Below are positions 17,679 to 25,585 of a DNA stretch of 64,000 bases, piece after piece. The stretch's first letter is position 1. Each line of letters starts with the position of its first letter. Location: the NCBI GenBank assembly GCA_035995205.1, contig DASYKS010000037.1:1-64000 (forward strand), in the 5' to 3' direction. This stretch comes from DASYKS01 sp035995205 (GTDB lineage Bacteria; Acidobacteriota; Thermoanaerobaculia; Multivoradales; UBA5704). The notes under the pieces were generated by a model. That model did no database searches. It was not told the origin of the DNA and was given only the letters and a program-made list of their open reading frames with translations. The position numbers and the translations under genes are program-made.

Positions 17679-18647
17679 CTATGGCGCGTGGAGGTCGAGA
17701 CTCATCGTCTCGCAGACAAACTCCCACGACTTGCCGCCGAGGATCTCCATACGGACGGTCGCCTGGTAGCTCCCTTCCGGTAGGGTACTGAGCGGCGCCG
17801 CGGGCCAGCCGGAAAAGTCGTCTCCCCAAGAAAGAGCGCTCAGGTCGAGCGTACGGCTCAGAGTGCCGTGCGGCGGCAGGTCGAGGCTCTCGGCCTGATC
17901 GGCGGGGAGCGGCGAGGGCGGATCGGCGAGCCGAAGAGGAGCCCAGTCAATGGTCTGGGGATCGCTTTGGAACGCCAACTCGACCGACGGGATCGCCCGC
18001 GCGCGCCAGGCGTTGGCGGTGGAGTTTTCGAGCGTCAGGCGGAAGCGCGGTCCCGGCTCTTCGGCGGCCGCGGAAAGGGTGCAGCGGAGGTCCGCGGGCG
18101 AACCGGTGGGCGTCCGTTTCCCCGTGATTCGGTGATGGATCGGGACCTGGCGCGGAGGGCCGCCCAATTCGCCGTGCCAAATGCCCGGGCAGTCGCGGCC
18201 GACCTCCGGGACGCTGGCGAAGGAGAGCTTGAGCGAGGCCTGCCCCTCGACGCACCGAGCGGGTACCTTGACGACCGTCGCGAGCGGCAGGCGCTCGCCC
18301 GCGCGCAGGACGGAGGTCTCGGGCGGGTTTTCCCTGCACTCCTGGGGATCGGAGGGACCGCCACCGTAGGCGCCCCCCACGATCGGGCTGCCGGTGCCGA
18401 GGCCCCACTGCCCCGGCGCGGTGCCCGCGGTCCGGCAGAGAACGAGATAGCGCAGGGCCGCGCCTTTTTCGAGGCGCAGGTCGGCGCTCCCGCTGTTGGA
18501 GAGGACCGCCTCCACGCGAAGCTCGCCGCCGATCGTGAGCGAGAGATCCTTCGTCAAGATGCTGAGCTTGAGTGGAGCGGGCGCTTCCGACGCGACGGCG
18601 GCACCCGTCGTTAACGTCGCGAGGACCAGGAAGAGAGCTGCGCGCAT
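17679..18647 (-). CDS. Secreted protein of unknown function
   Basis: ATG 18647, with AAGGA upstream, opens a signal peptide (RAALFLVLATLTTGAAVAS). The mature protein of about 300 residues is proline-rich and beta-like, with alternating strands suggesting two immunoglobulin-like modules (KLSILTKDLSLTIGGELRVE and RFRLTLENSTANAWRARA). Paired cysteines are present. It contains no enzymatic motif I can name. It is divergent from the S9 peptidase gene across a 153-base gap and convergent with the amidase. Confidence 0.6.
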   Translation of the reverse strand: MRAALFLVLATLTTGAAVASEAPAPLKLSILTKDLSLTIGGELRVEAVLSNSGSADLRLEKGAALRYLVLCRTAGTAPGQWGLGTGSPIVGGAYGGGPSDPQECRENPPETSVLRAGERLPLATVVKVPARCVEGQASLKLSFASVPEVGRDCPGIWHGELGGPPRQVPIHHRITGKRTPTGSPADLRCTLSAAAEEPGPRFRLTLENSTANAWRARAIPSVELAFQSDPQTIDWAPLRLADPPSPLPADQAESLDLPPHGTLSRTLDLSALSWGDDFSGWPAAPLSTLPEGSYQATVRMEILGGKSWEFVCETMSLDLHAP

Positions 18648-18800
18648 GAGTTTTTCCTTAGAACAGTTCACCGCCGACCCGAGATCATTCGGCATTCCGG
18701 GCCTCCGCGGCAACCTGTCACGACGCCCGCGAGAGGGTTTGACCGCGCGGCCCGGATTGCGCATCATCCGGCCGTCCGGCTCCGCAACTCAGGAGGTGCC

Positions 18801-20777
18801 ATGCGCCGAATCGTTCTTGCCCTCGCGTTCCTTCCGCTCGCCGCCCACGCGGCCCAATCCGTAGGCGAGGCCCCTTTTCCGGTGCCGTCCGCCCTCGTAG
18901 CCGACGGTCTGCCGCCCGTGTCGCGCGCCCTTACCGCGGAGGTGGCCCGCTACACCGAATTCCGCAGCGCGAGCTTCGTCGCCTGGCACCCGGTGGACCA
19001 TCAGATGTTGATTGCCACCCGCTTCGGCAATACCCAGCAAATCCACCGGGTCAAGAGCCCGGGAGGCGACCGTACCCAGTTGACCTTTGCCGCGGAGCCG
19101 GTGGCCAATGCCTCGTACGAACCGACGGCCGGAAGGTACCTGTTGTTCCAGAAGGACCAGGGGGGCGACGAGTTCACTCAACTGTACCGCCAGGATCTCA
19201 CCGACGGCCGCATCACCCTGCTTACCGACGGTGGGCGGTCGCAGAACGCCAACGTCCGATGGAGCCACGCGGGGGACCGCATCGCCTACGACTCGACGCG
19301 ACGAAACGGCGCCGACAGCGACCTGTACGTGATGGATCCGTTGCACCCCTCGTCGGATCGGCGGGTGCTCTCGGTTGAGGGCGGAGGCTGGTCGGTGACC
19401 GACTGGTCGCCCGACGACCGGCGGCTGCTGGTGGTCGAGCAGCTCTCGGTCAACGAAACCCGCCTCTGGTCGGTCGACGTGAACGAGGGGACCAAGACCC
19501 GGATCTCTCCCGACGGCGCCGAGCCGACCGTCTGGCGCTCGGGCGTATTCCACCCGGACGGCAAGCAGGCCTACGTGCTGACCGACCGCGACGTGGAGGT
19601 TGCCTACCTCGCGCTGCTCGACCTTGCGACCGGCAAGGTCCAACGGGTCAGCGGTCCGCGCTCGTGGGACGTCGAGCGCTTCGAACTATCGCGCGACGGC
19701 GGCACTCTCGCTTTCGTGGTCAACGAGGAGGGGCTGTCGAAGCTCTTCCTGCTCGACACGGCCAGCGGCGCCGAGCGTGAGGTGAAGGGAGTGCCGGTAG
19801 GGGTGATCGGCCGGATCGCCTTCCACCCCGACGGCAAGCTGCTCGCCTTTTCGATCGGAAGCTCCGCCGCTCCCTCCGACGTCTATGCGCTGGACTTAGG
19901 CGCCGGCTCGGTTGCACGGTGGACCGAAAGCGAAACCGGTGGCGTGGTCCTCGCCCTCCCCGACCCGGAGGTGGTGCGCTGGAAGAGTTTCGATCAGCGC
20001 GAGATCAGCGGCTTCCTCTATCGCCCGGCGCCGCGCTTTGCCGGTCCGCGGCCCGTGCTGGTGATGATCCACGGCGGACCGGAGGGGCAGGCGCGTCCCG
20101 ACTTCATGAGCCGATGGAGCTATCTGCTCGATCAGCTCGGAGTGGCGCTGCTGGAGCCCAACGTGCGCGGCTCGACCGGCTACGGCAAAGCGTTCGTCAA
20201 GCTCGACAACGGAATGGCCCGGGACGGCGCGGTCCAGGACATCGGAGCGCTGCTCGACTGGATCGGCCGGCAACCCGACCTCGACGCCTCCCGCGTGATG
20301 GTGTACGGCGGCAGCTACGGCGGCTTCATGTCGCTCGCCTCGGCGACCCACTTCTCCGACCGGTTACGGGGCGCGATCGACGTGGTGGGGATCTCGAATT
20401 TCGCGACCTTCCTCGACCACACAGAGGACTACCGCCGCGACCTGCGGCGCGTCGAGTACGGCGACGAGCGGGATCCCGAGATGCGCGCCTATTTCGATCG
20501 GACCGCGCCGCTCGCCAACGCCGGCAAGATCACCAAGCCGCTGTTCGTCATCCAAGGCGCCAACGACCCGCGCGTGCCGCGCGGCGAGGCTGAGCAGATC
20601 GTCGCCGCGACACGCAAGAACAACGTTCCGGTCTGGTACCTGCTCGGGACCAACGAAGGGCACGGATTCAACAAGAAAGAGAACCAGGACTACCAGTTCT
20701 TCGCCATGATCGAGTTCCTGCGGCGATACCTGCTGGCCGAGCCGGAAGCGGCCACCGCGGCGGCGGGGCGGCAGTAG
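18801..20777 (+). CDS. S9 family prolyl-oligopeptidase/DPP-IV-like peptidase, exported
   Basis: This 658-residue protein has a signal peptide (residues 1-18), an N-terminal beta-propeller with repeated SPDDRRLLV and HPDGKLLAF-type blades, and a C-terminal alpha/beta hydrolase. The catalytic triad is Ser505 in GGSYGGF, Asp589 in GANDPRVP and His621 in NEGHGF, all with family-typical flanks. Its length and order match exported bacterial S9 aminopeptidases. CAGGAGG lies just upstream of ATG. It likely degrades peptides in the periplasm together with the neighbouring S41 enzyme, although the two are not in one operon. Confidence 0.92.
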   Translation: MRRIVLALAFLPLAAHAAQSVGEAPFPVPSALVADGLPPVSRALTAEVARYTEFRSASFVAWHPVDHQMLIATRFGNTQQIHRVKSPGGDRTQLTFAAEPVANASYEPTAGRYLLFQKDQGGDEFTQLYRQDLTDGRITLLTDGGRSQNANVRWSHAGDRIAYDSTRRNGADSDLYVMDPLHPSSDRRVLSVEGGGWSVTDWSPDDRRLLVVEQLSVNETRLWSVDVNEGTKTRISPDGAEPTVWRSGVFHPDGKQAYVLTDRDVEVAYLALLDLATGKVQRVSGPRSWDVERFELSRDGGTLAFVVNEEGLSKLFLLDTASGAEREVKGVPVGVIGRIAFHPDGKLLAFSIGSSAAPSDVYALDLGAGSVARWTESETGGVVLALPDPEVVRWKSFDQREISGFLYRPAPRFAGPRPVLVMIHGGPEGQARPDFMSRWSYLLDQLGVALLEPNVRGSTGYGKAFVKLDNGMARDGAVQDIGALLDWIGRQPDLDASRVMVYGGSYGGFMSLASATHFSDRLRGAIDVVGISNFATFLDHTEDYRRDLRRVEYGDERDPEMRAYFDRTAPLANAGKITKPLFVIQGANDPRVPRGEAEQIVAATRKNNVPVWYLLGTNEGHGFNKKENQDYQFFAMIEFLRRYLLAEPEAATAAAGRQ

Positions 20778-20824
20778 GCAGATATTGAACTAAGACGGTG
20801 GGTGGTAGAGCCCATTCGGCGTAG

Positions 20825-20966
20825 GGTTCCTCCCCCCGGGGAGGGGGTTGGAGGAATCGGGGGAAGACAGGAGGGGGCTCGCTTTCGACACCGGATTGCC
20901 TGTCGGAGCGACCCCCATCCTATCCTTCCCCCGGCACCAACCGCCCCCGCCCCGGGGGAAGGGACC
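20825..20966. repeat. Long imperfect inverted repeat
   Basis: Bases 20825-20882 and 20908-20966 are imperfect reverse complements, sharing blocks such as TCCCCCCGGGG / CCCCGGGGGAA and CGGGGGAAGA / TCCTTCCCCCGG. The element sits between the convergent ends of the S9 gene (20777) and the next minus-strand gene (20999). It may work as a terminator or be a degenerate dispersed palindrome. Confidence 0.6.
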
Positions 20967-20998
20967 CTTCGCTCGGAGAGGTGGCCGACGGGGAGCTT

Positions 20999-21400
20999 CT
21001 ACTCGCTGCGGTTACGTCGCGCCCAGGACCGGAACGAGCCGTCGGTTTCGTGGTCGTAGTAGGTCCGTTTGTGGTTGTCGGCGGCCCAGATCGTCCACAC
21101 CTCGGTGACGTAGTACACCGGGCCGTCGTAGCCGTTGCACTCGGCGCCATCGTTTACGGTATGGCCCAGTAGGAGCACGTGGTCTTCCTCGTCCAGGCCT
21201 TCGACCGCACCGGCCATCACTCGCACCTTCCCCTCGTGCTCGCGCACCAGAAGGCAGTCGCTGTCGTCGTCCCAGCTCAGATAGCCGTCGGTGGTGAAAT
21301 CCACGCCCGCGAAAGCAGCACGCGGCAAGGCCAGGCCCGCCACCATCACCAACATCGATCCGAAAATCATCGCAAACCGCCTGCGAGTTTGGGTTTTCAT
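20999..21400 (-). CDS. Small secreted acidic protein
   Basis: ATG 21400 is preceded by GGAGATGGAGAG and starts a 133-residue protein with a good signal peptide (FAMIFGSMLVMVAGLALP, cleavage near AAFA). The mature part of about 100 residues is rich in Asp, Tyr and Trp and looks beta-like, with cysteines in DSDCLLV and GAECNGY that may pair. No domain is recognised. It is a single gene upstream of a toxin-antitoxin pair on the same strand. Confidence 0.55.
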   Translation of the reverse strand: MKTQTRRRFAMIFGSMLVMVAGLALPRAAFAGVDFTTDGYLSWDDDSDCLLVREHEGKVRVMAGAVEGLDEEDHVLLLGHTVNDGAECNGYDGPVYYVTEVWTIWAADNHKRTYYDHETDGSFRSWARRNRSE

Positions 21401-21487
21401 CTCTCCATCTCCATGAAATGAGGTCACCGGGTACGCCCGGGATCTGAGCAAAGGGGAGCCCGAATGCGAGGCCGACGTGGCCGCAAG

Positions 21488-21928
21488 TTATCCTTTCGAC
21501 CAGTCTACTAGACGAAGATCCAAGCCCGAAGATCGTATGATTCGCTCGAAATCTCGGCGGTTTCGTGTCACCAGGGAAAGCTGGCGCGATACGGCGATCG
21601 CCGCGATCAGGATGTCTCCCAGGTGCTGACGCTGGCTGCGTGTCGTACCGGACCAGAGGCTGGCGGCCACGTTCGCCGCTTCCTGATCGAAAGGAAGGAC
21701 AATGCAGTTGGCGACGAGCTCCTCGAAGGCTTGGAGCTGCCGCTCGAACGGCTTTCCAGTACGAATCGCAAGGCGATATCCGCGCAGGCGTTCGAATACG
21801 GTAACAGCGGTTACCGTCAGGCGTCCGAAGCCCGTCAAATACGCCAGAGCGCGTTCCCGGACTACAGGATTCCCGCGGCTCAGCTCCGACAAGGTGTCGG
21901 TGTCGAGCACTACCGGCTCGCGCTCCAC
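21488..21928 (-). CDS. vapC: PIN-domain toxin (VapC-like)
   Basis: The 146-residue protein is a PIN-domain ribonuclease. The acidic metal-binding residues are visible: Asp in VLDTDTLSE near the N terminus, Glu in TVFERLRGY, and the Asp pair in HLGDILIAAIA and RNRRDFERI. VapC toxins cleave RNA, often initiator tRNA or rRNA, when the antitoxin is lost. GTG 21928 starts four bases after the stop of the antitoxin gene, the usual antitoxin-toxin order. The full set of catalytic positions and normal length suggest it is functional. Confidence 0.85.
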   Translation of the reverse strand: MEREPVVLDTDTLSELSRGNPVVRERALAYLTGFGRLTVTAVTVFERLRGYRLAIRTGKPFERQLQAFEELVANCIVLPFDQEAANVAASLWSGTTRSQRQHLGDILIAAIAVSRQLSLVTRNRRDFERIIRSSGLDLRLVDWSKG

Positions 21929-21931
21929 GGC

Positions 21932-22210
21932 TCAGCGTTCCGACTCTTGGAGCCTATCGGTCAGGACGCGCAGCTCCTCAGCCGAGACGTCAGCCAAGCT
22001 GGCCACCGCCAGCGCCAGGATCTCGGCAGGAGTAGGCGCGATGTCGACATCCTCTCCGTAATGCCTGCGCAGCAAGGCGATCACCTGTCCGTCGAAACTG
22101 CGCCCACACCGCTCCGCGTCCATCGCGATCTTCTCGCGGAGAGCGGCAGGAAAACGTATGGTGCGGGCGACCGTCGAGTCCTGGATGTAGGCGACGGCTT
22201 GGCGGCTCAT
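21932..22210 (-). CDS. Antitoxin of the VapBC-like pair, Arc/RHH-like
   Basis: This 92-residue protein starts with a short beta-strand sequence (STVARTIRFPAALREKI) followed by helices, a layout seen in ribbon-helix-helix DNA-binding antitoxins. The acidic C-terminal half (SAEELRVLTDRLQESER) would wrap the toxin. It lies directly upstream of the PIN gene and should autoregulate the pair. The family assignment rests on position and pattern rather than a named signature. Confidence 0.7.
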   Translation of the reverse strand: MSRQAVAYIQDSTVARTIRFPAALREKIAMDAERCGRSFDGQVIALLRRHYGEDVDIAPTPAEILALAVASLADVSAEELRVLTDRLQESER

Positions 22211-22322
22211 AACCGAAAAAGTACCAGATTGGTGCCATTATGGCAAGTCAGTATCTACTAGGCGGACGACGGCCAGATATTGGGGGCACTGCGCGGAGCT
22301 GCCCCCCGAATCGGGCACGAGA

Positions 22323-22517
22323 TCAGGAGTCCGGCGGGTCGCCGTCTCCGTCGTTCTCCCGCCGCACGACCTGGACCACTTGGGTGCCGTGCATCAGGCG
22401 AGTGAGGTTTTCGATGTCGTCGTCGTCAGGCCGGATCGGAGCGCCGGCCAGCGCTCCGACCTCGAGCATTGCGAAGAGAAAAATCTTCGCCAACAAATTC
22501 CGTTTCTGCCGAGCCAT
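22323..22517 (-). CDS. Small protein with one membrane helix
   Basis: ATG 22517 has a strong AGAGGAGGAG site. The 64-residue product has a basic start (ARQKRNLLAK), one hydrophobic helix (IFLFAMLEVGALAGAP) and an acidic tail (RPDDDDIENL). This is a plausible small membrane or secreted peptide. It overlaps, in another frame, the weaker gene candidate that begins at 22776. No function is known. Confidence 0.5.
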   Translation of the reverse strand: MARQKRNLLAKIFLFAMLEVGALAGAPIRPDDDDIENLTRLMHGTQVVQVVRRENDGDGDPPDS

Positions 22518-22776
22518 GGCTCCTCCTCTCGCCGTTTCCCGAAATCGAAGGGGACACGAGCGGAGAAGAAGGAGGACCGCGGAAGAGGACGGGCGCTTCG
22601 CGCTCGATCCGCTTGAGATCGGCCTGTGGCGATTCGTAGCGAACCGCGCATACGGCTGGCGGTACGAGAAGGCCAACCTCCAAATAGCACGGCGCGAGAC
22701 CCCAGACCGCCGCCGGAACGACGAGCAGCGCGAGGCACAGGGCCGCGAGGAAGAGGATGGCGATCGGTTTGCGCAT
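22426..22776 (-). CDS. Possible small exported protein
   Basis: From ATG 22776 the frame opens with a convincing signal peptide or membrane helix (AILFLAALCLALLVVPAAVWG). The N-terminal 80 residues look coding, but the C-terminal third overlaps the better-supported gene at 22323-22517 and has a low-quality, serine/arginine-rich composition. The true product may end earlier through a frameshift. The pair could be a two-gene unit of small exported proteins. Confidence 0.35.
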   Translation of the reverse strand: MRKPIAILFLAALCLALLVVPAAVWGLAPCYLEVGLLVPPAVCAVRYESPQADLKRIEREAPVLFRGPPSSPLVSPSISGNGERRSHGSAETEFVGEDFSLRNARGRSAGRRSDPA

Positions 22777-22835
22777 GGGGCGGGTGAGAAATTGGGTTAT
22801 TTTACCACCGCATCGAGCGCCCCAGTTTTGGACAT

Positions 22836-22926
22836 TTTTGGAGTGCGGCGACGCGTCGCCGCTTTGACCGGAGTCTTATCATTACCACTATCGTCCAAAG
22901 CGCCGACGCGTCGGCGCACTCCAAAA
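22836..22926. repeat. Dyad repeat element, copy 1
   Basis: Arms of 31 bases (22836-22866 and 22896-22926) are inverted repeats with two mismatches. Each arm contains its own 18-base perfect palindrome: GCGGCGACGCGTCGCCGC on the left and GCGCCGACGCGTCGGCGC on the right. The two arm mismatches are compensated inside each inner palindrome. A diverged 29-base loop separates the arms. A second copy lies at 35983-36071. The structure suggests a non-autonomous palindromic repeat (REP/MITE-like); no transposase is present. Confidence 0.88.
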
Positions 22927-22934
22927 GACTTGCG

Positions 22935-23387
22935 TCACGGCGAAGCGGGATCGAGAATCGCGACCGGCAGAGTGCGAGTGATCGAGGTTGAACGTAAGCA
23001 GCCGAGCGCCCCGTAACTCTGCATGGCCGCCACGAGACGCGCGTCGTGCGCCCGGAAGCCCGTCACGCTGCGGGCCTCGACCAGCGCCATCCAAAGCCTG
23101 CTCAACTCCTCGCGGTCAGGAAGCAGCGTGAAGCGCCGTTGAAAAAAGCGCAGCCAGTGCGCGGCCTGAGAGGGGGTCATTCCCAATCCATTGCTCCCAG
23201 CGGGAGGCGGCCCTGGTGGGCGGGTTGCCACGACCCAGAATTCGTACAAATTTTGGGGAACCCCGGATGACGCGGTCGCAAGATCCGCAGGCCGGTGTGG
23301 CACGTGCGGCAATTCGGACGCTCTTCGCATCTGAGCAAGGTTCTCAGCGATTTGCTGCTTCGTTCCCCTGAGCACGTGCGCTTGCAT
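22935..23387 (-). pseudogene. Collapsed antitoxin-PIN gene with internal deletion and frameshifts
   Basis: The N-terminal 23 residues (HVLRGTKQQIAENLAQM) resemble the start of a small antitoxin found upstream of PIN genes. They run directly into the C-terminal two thirds of a PIN domain (VPQNLYEFWVVATRP, then VTGFRAHDARLVAAM). The PIN N terminus with its first catalytic Asp is missing. Near the end the expected LLTFNLDH motif lies in another frame at about 22990, and the reading frame returns for PVAILDP, so two compensating indels are present. The dyad repeat ends nine bases beyond its stop. It is very unlikely to make an active toxin. Confidence 0.75.
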
Positions 23388-23521
23388 GTTCGACTCCGTC
23401 GAGCAACGTGGAAACTACTGTCCCTAACGCATTTTTTCTGAAAATTGCGCCGCTCGCAATCTCGATCGAGGATGCGAGCCTGAATCGCCCGAGCCGAAGC
23501 GGGCTGGCTCGAGCCGCTCTC

Positions 23522-24388
23522 TCACCCCGCCACCCGGAACGGGTACTCCCCCACCGCCACCTCCCCGCCGCCTTTCTCCATTCCCGCGATCTTCAGCCGG
23601 TAGAGGCCGGGATCGAGCATCCGGGCGGGGAGCAGGATCACGAGCGTGTCGCGACTGTCCGGGTGTAGGCCTCCGGAGGTCCAGACCGTTCGGCCGGCGG
23701 GGCCGGAGAGGGTGGCGCGATAGGTTGGGTAATCGACGATCGCCAGCTCGACCGCGAGCAGGAAGGAGCCGTCGCGGTTGGGGATCCGAAGTTGGTTGAC
23801 CGGCTCGCGCGATCCTTCGCCGCTCCGCACCGCGGCGAGTACGAAGTAGGGGATGTTGACCTGTGGCGCCGGGCTCGCGGCGGGTACAACCGCCGCGGCG
23901 CCGCGTTCTTTGGCGAGCTGCTCTTCGAGGCGGCGGCGCTCGGCGGCACCGGTTTGCTCGACGTCGCGCAGGCGGGCCTCCAGAGCGGCGCTTCGCGAGG
24001 CGGCTCCGGACGTCGAGGCGGACTGCTCGGCGAGGCGTTGTTCGAGGCCGCGGTTGCGCGCGGCGAGCCAGAGCGCGGGAAGGACGATCAGAGCGAGGAG
24101 CGCCGCGGCCAGCGCGAACCGGCGCCCGCGGGAGAGGAGCGCGAGCGCGGCGAGGAGACCTAGCCCCACGCGCGCCGCGGAGACTTTCGCGAGATCCTCG
24201 GCCGCGACCTGGAGCATCCCTTCGCGGAAACCCTCCGCCGCTTCGAGCTTCTCCAGGCACTCCGCGCAGTCGAAGTAGTGCGCCTCGAACTCGTCGCGCT
24301 CGGCCTCGTTCAGACGACCTGTGAGATAGGCGTCGACCAGGTCGCGCGCCTCGACCTCGTCGTGTATGGCGCGGAGCGGCTCGCTCAT
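23522..24388 (-). CDS. Membrane anti-sigma factor with zinc-binding N terminus
   Basis: The 288-residue protein has an N-terminal zf-HC2-like anti-sigma motif (His37, Cys41, Cys44 in HYFDCAECLEKL), which in this family binds a cognate sigma factor in the cytoplasm. A transmembrane helix spans about residues 91-110 and is followed by a coiled-coil stretch (about 114-160). The C-terminal domain is beta-rich (PYFVLAAVRSGEGSREPVN to the end at EYPFRVAG) and should be periplasmic. ATG 24388 overlaps the stop of the sigma factor gene (ATGA), confirming a matched pair. A further hydrophobic stretch at about 74-86 could be a second helix. Confidence 0.82.
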   Translation of the reverse strand: MSEPLRAIHDEVEARDLVDAYLTGRLNEAERDEFEAHYFDCAECLEKLEAAEGFREGMLQVAAEDLAKVSAARVGLGLLAALALLSRGRRFALAAALLALIVLPALWLAARNRGLEQRLAEQSASTSGAASRSAALEARLRDVEQTGAAERRRLEEQLAKERGAAAVVPAASPAPQVNIPYFVLAAVRSGEGSREPVNQLRIPNRDGSFLLAVELAIVDYPTYRATLSGPAGRTVWTSGGLHPDSRDTLVILLPARMLDPGLYRLKIAGMEKGGGEVAVGEYPFRVAG

Positions 24389-25011
24389 CCGGCCTCCCGT
24401 CCCGCCGCATGGCGGCGCTCGAACAGCTCCTTGTAGCGTTGGCGGGCGCGGAACAGCACGCGGTTGAAGTGGAGGTCGGAGAGGCCGAAGTCGCGGCGGA
24501 TCTCCTCCTTCTCGTCGCCCGTGATGTAGTAGCGGGAGAGGATCTCGCGATCCCGGTCGTTCCGCAGCTCGCCGAGCACGCGGCGCACGGCCGTCGCGCG
24601 CTCTCGGGCGAGCAGGCTCGCGAGCTGCCCCGGGGCCGGATCGGGCGCGACCTCGGTCTCCTCCGGGTCGCCGTACCACTTGCCGCGCCGAGTGCCGCTG
24701 CGCGCCGAGCTCAGAAACAAGTTCCGCGCCATGCCGCAGACGAAGCCCGCCAGCCGCTCCGGCTCGCGCAGCTCGCCGCCGCGCACCTTCTCGATCACCC
24801 GCCGGAATGTCTCCTGGTACAGATCCTCGGCCAGCGCTCCGTCGCGGGTGAGCCGGGAGAGCAGGAAGCGGAGCGCGCGGGCGAAGCGGTGGACCAGATC
24901 GGCCTCGGCGGTAGGATCGCCGAGGCCGATCCGGCGCACCAGATCCACCATCGCATCAGAGGGCGGATCGGGGATCGAATCGGCCCCTGTCGCCTCGGCT
25001 CGTCCGCTCAT
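24385..25011 (-). CDS. ECF-type RNA polymerase sigma factor
   Basis: This 208-residue protein has sigma region 2 (about residues 40-105, with GALAEDLYQETFRRVIEKV and GFVCGMARNLFLSSAR) and region 4 (about 145-200, with AVRRVLGELRNDRDREILSRY and a helix-turn-helix ending FNRVLFRARQRYKELF). It should direct RNA polymerase to a stress or envelope regulon. The start is taken as ATG 25011; a clear ribosome site is not visible. It is followed by an overlapping anti-sigma gene and preceded by a small protein and a CHAT gene on the same strand. Confidence 0.85.
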   Translation of the reverse strand: MSGRAEATGADSIPDPPSDAMVDLVRRIGLGDPTAEADLVHRFARALRFLLSRLTRDGALAEDLYQETFRRVIEKVRGGELREPERLAGFVCGMARNLFLSSARSGTRRGKWYGDPEETEVAPDPAPGQLASLLARERATAVRRVLGELRNDRDREILSRYYITGDEKEEIRRDFGLSDLHFNRVLFRARQRYKELFERRHAAGREAG

Positions 25012-25058
25012 GAATGTACCATCGCCTGGAAGGAGGCGATGATACCTCACCGCCGCGA

Positions 25059-25505
25059 TCATCCCCGGCGGTCGTCCGACGGAAACGGCGGGATGTGCGC
25101 CTCGGCCGCGAAGCTCCCGACGTTGCCGGTCCCAAACCGATGGGTCTGGATTTTGCCGACGAGCTGGGACGGGCCGCCCTGGTCCGACAGAACCAACTGG
25201 ACGTAGCAGGCGAGGGTGGTCGGCCCGATCTTCGCCTCGACGCCGCTCGCCGCGAGCGAGTCGGCCTTGTCGGAAAGATCGAGCCCGGCGACCGTGCTCC
25301 AACGGTTGCCCCCATCGAGCCAGGCCAGCGTGTAGACGGGCGGGAACGTCTCCTTGCCGATCGCGATCAGCAGAGTGCCACCCACGACGAACGCGTCCTC
25401 GGGGATCGTCGGCTCCTCGGGCTTGCCCTCCGGCGTGCCCTCCGCCGTGATCTTCCAATCGGTGATTATCCAACCCTGGGGTAGCGCGAACGCTTCCGAT
25501 CCCAT
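25059..25505 (-). CDS. Small protein of unknown function in the CHAT-sigma operon
   Basis: ATG 25505 lies seven bases after AGGAGG. The 148-residue protein has no signal peptide or membrane segment and looks beta-rich (DAFVVGGTLLIAIGKE, TLACYVQLVLSDQGG), with a flexible Pro/Glu-rich loop (TPEGKPEEPTIPEDA). No family is recognised. It lies between the CHAT gene (80 bases upstream) and the sigma factor (47 bases downstream). As the only uncharacterised member it may be a substrate or adaptor of the CHAT protease; this is inference. Confidence 0.6.
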   Translation of the reverse strand: MGSEAFALPQGWIITDWKITAEGTPEGKPEEPTIPEDAFVVGGTLLIAIGKETFPPVYTLAWLDGGNRWSTVAGLDLSDKADSLAASGVEAKIGPTTLACYVQLVLSDQGGPSQLVGKIQTHRFGTGNVGSFAAEAHIPPFPSDDRRG

Positions 25506-25585
25506 CACCATTCCTCCTATGACGCGACGCGGGCGGGAATCGCCGGCGTCTGTAGCTCCCAAGTGTCCCGAAGGCCCGGTCTATC

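Noticed and set aside
22240..23016. Plus-strand 258-residue frame through the dyad repeat
   Set aside because: It reads across the palindrome and antisense to two small genes, has no ribosome site, and its composition is not protein-like.
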